Source: Anabas testudineus
Lineage: Eukaryota > Chordata > Actinopteri > Anabantiformes > Anabantidae
Assembly (NCBI RefSeq): GCF_900324465.2
Contig: NC_046612.1
Coordinates: 2,222,943-2,286,942 of the forward strand
Length of the DNA: 64,000 bases
Direction: 5' to 3'
Shown here: in pieces, positions 57,085 through 64,000 of the stretch
How the letters are laid out: the number at the start of each line of letters is the position of its first letter
Numbering within the stretch: the first letter of the stretch is position 1
Notes under the pieces: generated by a model
Seen by the model: the letters and a program-made list of their open reading frames with translations, nothing else
What the model was told of the DNA's origin: nothing
Database searches by the model: none
Position numbers and translations under genes: made by a program

Positions 57085-60000
57085 TCATGCCCTCAGTCCG
57101 GCTTGGTGCTCAGGTCCCCTGTTGCTGCAGAGTCTTTCGAGCGGTTGCAGCAGTTTGTCCTCTCTGGGTTTGTACGGCACCACGTAGCTCTCCTCTTCCA
57201 GCAGGATGCGGTTTAGCGTGTGCTCATAGTTAATGTGCCGACGCACCATCAGTATGTACTGTTTCCCCTTCTCCAGTTGAGGGCAGTCACACACGTTGGG
57301 GACCCACAGGAACTCCCGGTGCTCCAGGCGGAAGCGGTTCCGATAGGTGTGAATGATGAGGACGTCGTAACGCGTCTCCTCACCTCTGTACAGCTTCCCA
57401 AGGACTTTAGCCCGGAAAACTATAAGGAAACAGGGAAACAAAACGTTTGCTAATGTTCTATCACAATTAATTTAAAAACAAAGCTTCAAGATTCAGACTC
57501 ACCAAAGTCCTTCTGACAATACTGTCTCTGGCGTTCCCTTCGCCCTTTAACCCGCCGACATTTCCCACAATGTCCTGAAGGATAAATCAAGCAGAAACAA
57601 CCCTCAAGTATCAACATGACACGAAGAATATCCACAGCATGACACTTCATATTTGCTGTTAAATATGAATGCCTAATGCAATGGAGGACAACAACCCAGC
57701 AGCAGGACCGATATCTGCTCCTTTGTACAAGAAAGAACAGGAGGAGCACTGCCAGAGCCCTACAAAGTGACCTCCAGCAGGATAGTGTGCATGCTCCTGC
57801 TCAAACTGTCAGAAACAGACTCCATGAGAGTGGTCTGACTCTAACCAGAGGTGCCCTGACTGCCATTAGGTACCGGGATGAGCTCCCCCGACCCACTGTA
57901 AGACCATATGCTGGTGCAGTGAGCCCTGGGCTCCTTCTGACCCATGACAATGGTGGATCTCATGTGGCTGGAGTGTGTCAGCAGTTCCTGCATGATGAAG
58001 GCATTGATGCTATGAACTGACTTGCCCATTCCCCAGACCTGAATCCGATCGAACACCTCTGGGACATCATGTCTGTGAGAACATCTGTGGTCTTATCAGA
58101 AGAATGCCCAGATGTTGTAGGGAGCATACAGGCACGTGGAGGCCTCGCACACTACTGAGTCTTATTTTAAACTATCTATCAGGCTGCGCTCTCACTTTCC
58201 CACTTTTATTTTAAGTATGACTCTGAACCCAGACCTTCTCGGGATAATGATTTCGATTTCCATTGATCATTCTTATGTTATTTGTTCTCTTCACATTCCA
58301 CTATGTAATGAATAAATGTTTTCAACATATCTCATTCATCGAGATCTAGGATGCGTTGTTTAATTGTTCCCTTTATGTTTTTAACAGTGAATGAGAGGTT
58401 GTATTTCTCTCTTTTGGTTCAGGGCAGCTGCTTCATACTTTTGGTCACTGCTAAACTAAACTAGATACATCAGGCTTCATACAGGTGGTCAGCTGAGGAA
58501 ACAAACATGTAAAGAGGTGAAATTATGAACGTACTTCCAGGTGAGGGCTGAGGCAGGAGGTTTCTGTGGTTGTCCTCCCGCTCCAGGCGGGGCAGGATGG
58601 GCTGGTGATGGCTGTGATCAGAAGACTGGCGCGGAGGCTTCACAGGCCTTAAAACTAGCAGAGACAATATCACAGACACTTGAATTGAAATGAAAATGAA
58701 TTGGTTTTAATATTTTAATTGTAGTGCTGCAGATTGATGTGCAAGAATTTTATCAATTTTACCAACTATGATGCATTGAAGCACGCAAACATTAGGGGGA
58801 CCTTAAAAAACAGACACTAACACCATGTTACTGTTTCATGACTTGTCAGTGTAAGACGCACAGCGGTGAACGTGATGCTTTTGGAGCCACAATTTGTTTT
58901 TCAGTCTGTTGGACAACAGTGTATAAACTGTACAAAAAGAGCCACCTGGTTATGAAAATTCACTTTGAGTGACAGTATATGGTCAAAGGTTCCTCTCAGA
59001 CAGCCTGAATCAAATATTTCATCAGAATCAGGATGATATCAACCTACAAACTGATTTAAACACACATAATTTGGCCTCGTTTGCTGCTGTTCATTTCAAA
59101 TGGGAAAAGCTCCAGCAAGCTGGAAGATCTGCTGTACTAGACTCCTGGATTCAGTTAATAGTCACGTAGCGATGAGCAACTCAAAGCACCTTTTGTCAGA
59201 GATAAACTTTAAAACCCTGAGGAACATCAGCAACATTATAAGAGGGGCTGTTGTTTCATTACCCTCCAATATATCCAGACAAAGACTGTCCTGTTTTCTC
59301 GGCAGTGGTGTGCCACACAGTGAGCTCATTCTAACTTCATCATGTCACGCACAACACGATAAAAATCACCACCACTGTTTTGAACGTTTACCTTGTTACC
59401 TAACAAACCACCAGTCCGATTCTGCTTGGCACAGATCCACCAGCTGGAAAATATTTCCAGAGACGTTACTGAGATTGATTTCAGTCTGAAAGAAGGTACA
59501 CGACCTCAGGCTGTGTGCAGATTTCCATGTGAATGTGAGTATTTTAGGAGAGATTCAGCACATGTATTGCAGGCTTATCATGAGAGATAAACCAGCTGCA
59601 TTCCTCAGCAGCAGCAACCAGAGCAGCCTGCAGATAAACTCTTTTAAATCAAGTACGACCTGAAGATGGATTGTTTTTTAACCCATTGTTAACCACACAG
59701 GTGTTTTCACTTACTGGGCCTGATTAAGTCTCTTCTGTGAGCTCGGTGGACGTGAACAGACGGTGTTTAATAACTGGCATTTCCCCCATGAATTACTCTT
59801 ATTAGTATGAATGTAAACACATGTGCATGAGAGCAGGGATGTGGATATGAAGACCAGCATCTAGTTTATGCCAAACATACACAGACTATGATGCCACAGT
59901 GTTGATAACACTGATATTTCAATGGCTCTTAAACCAGATAAAAGCGTCAGATTACAATAAGCAGCTTTTACACGCTCATGCACCATTATCTCTGCACCTC

Positions 60001-63000
60001 TCACAACATTTAAATATTCTCTATTTCCCTCATTGGCTCCTAATGTGTTCCACAGGAGCAAAGTAGTAAAGATGACGAGCTTTTCAAGTTTTCATTCCAT
60101 TTATCTTCATTTTATGTTGCAAACCCTGTTGTGAAGTGATGTTAACGTGTTCAGGATCAGGTTTCCCCTAACTCCCGGACTTGTTGTCTTATAATTTGTC
60201 TCTTTTATAAAGATCAGATTAAGCCCAGCGCTGAGAGTCTCTTACAACAGAACAAAGCACAAACAATAAATCAGTTTCCATGAAAAAGTCTTAAGCTCTG
60301 TTGTATTCACACCTGCTATTTATCAAGTACAAAAAACAGTACGTAGCAGACAGTATGTCAGGAGGAACATATAGTCCCACTATATACAGGTAATGGCTGG
60401 TTGGAGAAAAGTCTGTTTGAGAAACACGTGCACACGTACAGCGCTAATGGCAACAATCAGTGTTTGAATTGTTTCTTTAGCTTCAGTGTTTCCAGGAAAT
60501 GAGAAGGAACTGGTTAAAAGACAAAACGTGTGATAATCTAGGAACAGATTCATGAGTTTGATAAGTTATCAGATACCAAACTCAATCTTTTTTTAAATTG
60601 AACTTACGTGGTGATACGTAATGAAGTGATTAACTTAGAATCTGGGAACAATTCTTCCTTTAAATTAATCTTTGAAAAGAGTCAAGTGTGACTGAATGAA
60701 GCTAGAGGCAGGTCTTACACCGATGGGGTCGGCTGGTGACTGGGGGAGCCCAGGTGGTGGAGGTGGTGGCTGTAGTGCTGGGTTGCCCCCAGGGGAGGTA
60801 GCTGGCTGTGTGGTGAGCCTGGCGCAGTGGACTCCTTCTCCCATGGTAGAGGGCGTACTGGTCCGGTGGCAGCCAGTACTCGTACTCAATCCCTGGGTTC
60901 CTGGCTGTCGCCAGCACCTGCAGAAGAGGACAGGACCATGTTGCCAAAGTAATACCTGTCTCTCATAAACAATCTCTGACCATCATGAATTCAGCATTTT
61001 AACCAGTGACTGTCAGATCACTTATTACATTACATTTTGTTATCCCAGATTTTAAGTTCAAAGTAAACATCAATTCAATTCAAAGTAAACTGTAGTATTG
61101 TAGAAGTACTAACATTATAGGGAATAACCAATAAAACAGTGTAACTATCCTTCTGTAGTTAATAGTTGGTCTGAAGGCTCAGGCAGAACCTGATCTTACT
61201 CTCTGAGTCTGTGGCATCATGTGGAACATGTGTTCATCTTTTCCTGGGTTTGGTGCCCGTCTCGCTCAGTGGTATCACTGTGGTTGATTGTGATAAAACT
61301 GACTCCCTAGTTTGGTTTAATATAAAATACGATAGCTATAGAAATGTATGTCCCAGTGTCTTCAGGGCCTCTCACCATTAGATGGAGGTCTTCCTGGGTG
61401 GGTCCTGGCACCTCGAAGCTCTCCCATGTGTCTGCCGAACGGCGGTACAGCAGCTTGGTGCCGGCTACATTATACTCACCTGGGACGCTAATCTTCCAGT
61501 TACCATTGATGACAAACTGAGAGCGGCCGTTCTGGAGCGCTGGGTGAGGGAAGGAGGTGATGGGAAAGAAGGAAGGAATTGATAAGTTAAATATTTCCCA
61601 TGACAAATGCCAACAGTTAGTTCTCCATATCAGTGGGTCATGTTGAGGTGAAGGCAGGTTGTCAGAAGCAGAAATGTGCCAGCTGGCTATTTATGGCAGC
61701 TCCCTCTCCTCAGTGCAGGCACAGGGATTTTCCATGACATGTAATGGAAATAAGTACCTTCACCCGGCTTGCCCCAGTATTCAGATAAAGTCTTTATGAC
61801 CCTTTCAAAACCACAGTGTGTATCATTTTGAGACCTGTTTTATTCTGATCCCATAAACATGGATGAGAATAGATGCCCTTGGTGATTTTGTTGCCTGGAA
61901 AACACATCAGCTCCAGAGACCAGCTGGGACAGTTGAGACCCTTCTGTCTCCGGGGAGAGGAAGTACTAACAAGTCCAAGAAGTGATTTAAATTGGTTGTT
62001 TAATACTGTAGCTATGGAACCGGAGACACAATGTGGGCGAGACCAGGTGTCCTGTGTGTGTGAGACAGGCTGAATCTTACCCAGATAATTCTTGCTGTTA
62101 TCGGTGACTCGGATGTGAGTGGCTCCAGCTGGTATCATGGTCACTTCGTTGTATCCAAAAGGTCCTCCTGGCCGACAGAGACACTCAGTTAGAGGCTTCG
62201 TTTTAATCTAGTTTCCTCTTTTTAATGACTCATGATCACAAGAAAAGTCTGTTCTTATAACCTGGGACAAGCATCACAACGTCAGTCGCTTTACAACAAA
62301 CTAAATATTTAACAGCTTTTAAAGTCAAGTTGTTTCTTATCTAATTGACAGCTGACATTAAAAGGTGGTGACAACATGGATGGATTCCTAAGTGGCTACT
62401 GGGCATAGAGGTCAGGTGGAACCGAAGCCTCTGTACAAAATAACCACCAAGAGAAAGACTGAGCATTATTTTTAAACTCCACTTTAAAGGAGCAGCTTTC
62501 CTTGGTTACACTGACTTTGATTGAGCAATTGAATTTCCCCAATGTGGGATCAATAAAGAATATCTTATCTTATCTTATATGACAAAAATGGTTTATATTT
62601 AATTACAGAGTGTGTGCACTGAAGTTCATGTTTAACATCAACGGGAAGAAGCTTCAATGAAAAATGACTAAAACAGAACAAAACCATGATCCTATTTACA
62701 ATGAAAGGTCAACTCACGACCTCTTAGGGCCTCTCAGCCTTCAGATAAACTGTCAACCTCTTCTAGTGTTTGTCCCACTTTTCGCCCAACAACAGCTGGG
62801 ATTTGCTTCAGCACCCACTTAAGAGGAAAAGTGGTTTGAATGAAAACCTATGTATTCAACAACAGCAGCATGTTGCTAAACAGTTGTAACAGAGAAGTTC
62901 AGTCACTTTAAACAAACTAGTCTCCTGTTTGTAAAATGTACTTTATATATGTATTCTATATATATTTACAGTAATAGTGGCTAATCTGTAACTCAGCGGT

Positions 63001-64000
63001 GATCAGATTATTATGTTCCGTCAATGAGATCCTGCCAAACACTGGCAGGTTATGGTTCGTATTAGGTCTTGATTACCTGTCATTAAAAAACAATCAGCAT
63101 CTGAGATCTGTGAATAATTAACTATGATTAATGGTTTACAGCTCGTTTTCTGGGCACAAAGAGATCCGACTTATGAATGAGCTGAAAGAGCAGCCATTCA
63201 TCACACAGTGATATTTCACTTCTTTCATAAAGAGAGTCAGAGACAGCTCAATGGTTCTGCTGCTGTTCTGGAAAGAAAAGAAGCCGCAGGATGACTCCAT
63301 TCATTCTGGCCTCTGAAGAGAGTATCACTCCGGTTGCTCCTGCTTACTGGTCTCACTGAGAAACTATGTACAAGGTTTATGTGCAGGGCTTCAGCTTTAT
63401 GAAGATGTGTCATCATGAGGAAATGTGAGGTACAGACCTTACAGCAGTAACGTACTCGAGGTCATTTCCGTCTGACCTTGTGAGGAGCTTTTAAGTGCCG
63501 CTGCCCATTTTGGTGCCTGCTCAGTTTGGAGATGCAGCTGCAGTTGGAGAGAAAACCTCCGAAGGCTGCTGAGTCGCCCAAACAAAGCGACCATTATCAG
63601 CACAACAGAGCCGTGTGAGGACGACACTGTTGCAGAGCCGAGTCCTGAGCCAAGCCCCACGTCAGAGGTGTCGGGTACGTCCCAAATGTTAGGTCCCATT
63701 GTCCCAGAGTCTAATTTCATTTTCTTTTCCATTCAGTGACTTCACATCAAAGTCATTATTCTGATTATATATTAATTTAGTTGAAAGTTGAAATCGGTAA
63801 GTGCACAAATCATGCAACATCTCCTTCGTCACTTCTTGCTTGCTGTTTGGCAAACATTGATTAAGGAATCCGTCAGCTTTTTTTAATATTGGTGACTTTG
63901 TGTTTTTCAGCATTGTTTAAAAGGGGAGAGAAAGATATTAACACAAGACTTCTCAGGAAGTGCAACAAAACCTTCCACACATATTTCAGCAAATTAAAGA
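57085..64000 (-). CDS. adamtsl5: ADAMTS-like protein 5 (partial, 3' part: spacer and netrin-like domains)
   Basis: Secreted matrix glycoprotein without a protease domain; ADAMTSL5 is the family member with a C-terminal netrin-like (NTR) module. Six exons seen: 62081-62167, 61376-61539, 60719-60917, 58535-58654, 57503-57574, 57085-57419, all phase-consistent (977 nt). The first three encode the ADAM-TS spacer: [60 protein letters not shown] and [16 protein letters not shown]. Then comes a Ser/Thr/Pro/His-rich linker, a short Cys-containing exon (HCGKC...QYCQKDF) and the NTR core ([15 protein letters not shown]...[19 protein letters not shown]). The signal peptide, thrombospondin and Cys-rich exons are not found from 62168 to 64000 and must lie beyond the edge. 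Confidence 0.88.
57672..58160 (+). mobile_element. Tc1-like DNA transposon relic, internally deleted
   Basis: On the plus strand, opposite to the host gene, one frame reads as a Tc1-family transposase: helix-turn-helix-like [11 protein letters not shown]...[12 protein letters not shown], then a jump to a [21 protein letters not shown] segment and, after a stop, [14 protein letters not shown]. The block with the first catalytic Asp between them is missing, and the tail breaks up, so it is inactive. It sits in the intron between exons 57503-57574 and 58535-58654. Confidence 0.8.
62168..64000 (-). other. Intronic or upstream sequence of the adamtsl5-like gene
   Basis: No thrombospondin, Cys-rich or signal-peptide exon is recognisable here. 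The ORF at 63439-63732 (minus) has no family motif or splice partner. The likely reading is a long intron reaching past the window edge. Confidence 0.5.
62515..62579 (+). repeat. 3' end of a LINE/SINE-type retroelement with TATCT tail
   Basis: The phrase 'gaatttccccaatgtgggat' then 'caataaagaat' followed by TATCT repeats is, from memory, the usual 3' tail of abundant fish non-LTR retroelements. Only the tail is recognisable. Confidence 0.55.

Noticed and set aside
63439-63913. Minus-strand ORFs that might be upstream adamtsl5 exons
   Set aside because: They lack the Cys pattern of thrombospondin or Cys-rich domains and have no suitable splice sites in phase with the exon at 62081-62167.

Overview
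This window is vertebrate nuclear DNA, almost certainly from a ray-finned fish of the percomorph type. Genes are split by short GT-AG introns, proteins match vertebrate families nearly end to end, and the spacer DNA carries (CA)n tracts, Tc1-like transposon relics and short repeats typical of teleosts. I translated and joined exons by eye. In every complete gene the splice phases close and the total length matches the known family length, so the gene models are strong. No tRNA, rRNA, CRISPR array, prokaryotic feature or virus-like element was recognised.

Layout: ndufs3 (minus, 323-4281; complex I subunit), ptpmt1 (minus, 5212-7099; mitochondrial PGP phosphatase), prc1 (minus, 9007-15399; midzone microtubule bundler), vps33b (minus, 16084-21460; Sec1/Munc18 trafficking protein), hddc3 (plus, 21921-24034; MESH1 phosphohydrolase), mfap1 (plus, 25207-28836; spliceosome protein), hypk (minus, 29398-32379; NatA partner), a gene-poor 6.4-kb gap, serinc4 (plus, 38792-53589; ten-pass membrane protein with repeat-filled introns), a 3.5-kb spacer, and the 3' part of an adamtsl5-like gene (minus, from 57085 to past the right edge).

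These are unrelated housekeeping genes rather than one pathway. ndufs3 and ptpmt1 both serve mitochondria and stay neighbours as in human 11p11.2. prc1, vps33b and hddc3 correspond to human 15q26.1, and mfap1, hypk and serinc4 to human 15q15.3. vps33b and hddc3 are head to head over about 460 bp and may share a promoter. mfap1 and hypk are tail to tail with poly(A) signals less than 100 bp apart. The points most worth a second look are the joining of these human-separate blocks, a candidate CHR/CCAAT cell-cycle promoter at prc1, a perfect 18-bp hairpin inside a repeat in hddc3 intron 1, a 0.6-kb purine-only-like tract in serinc4, and the apparent lack of SERF2 between hypk and serinc4. I found no evidence for an undescribed multi-gene system.
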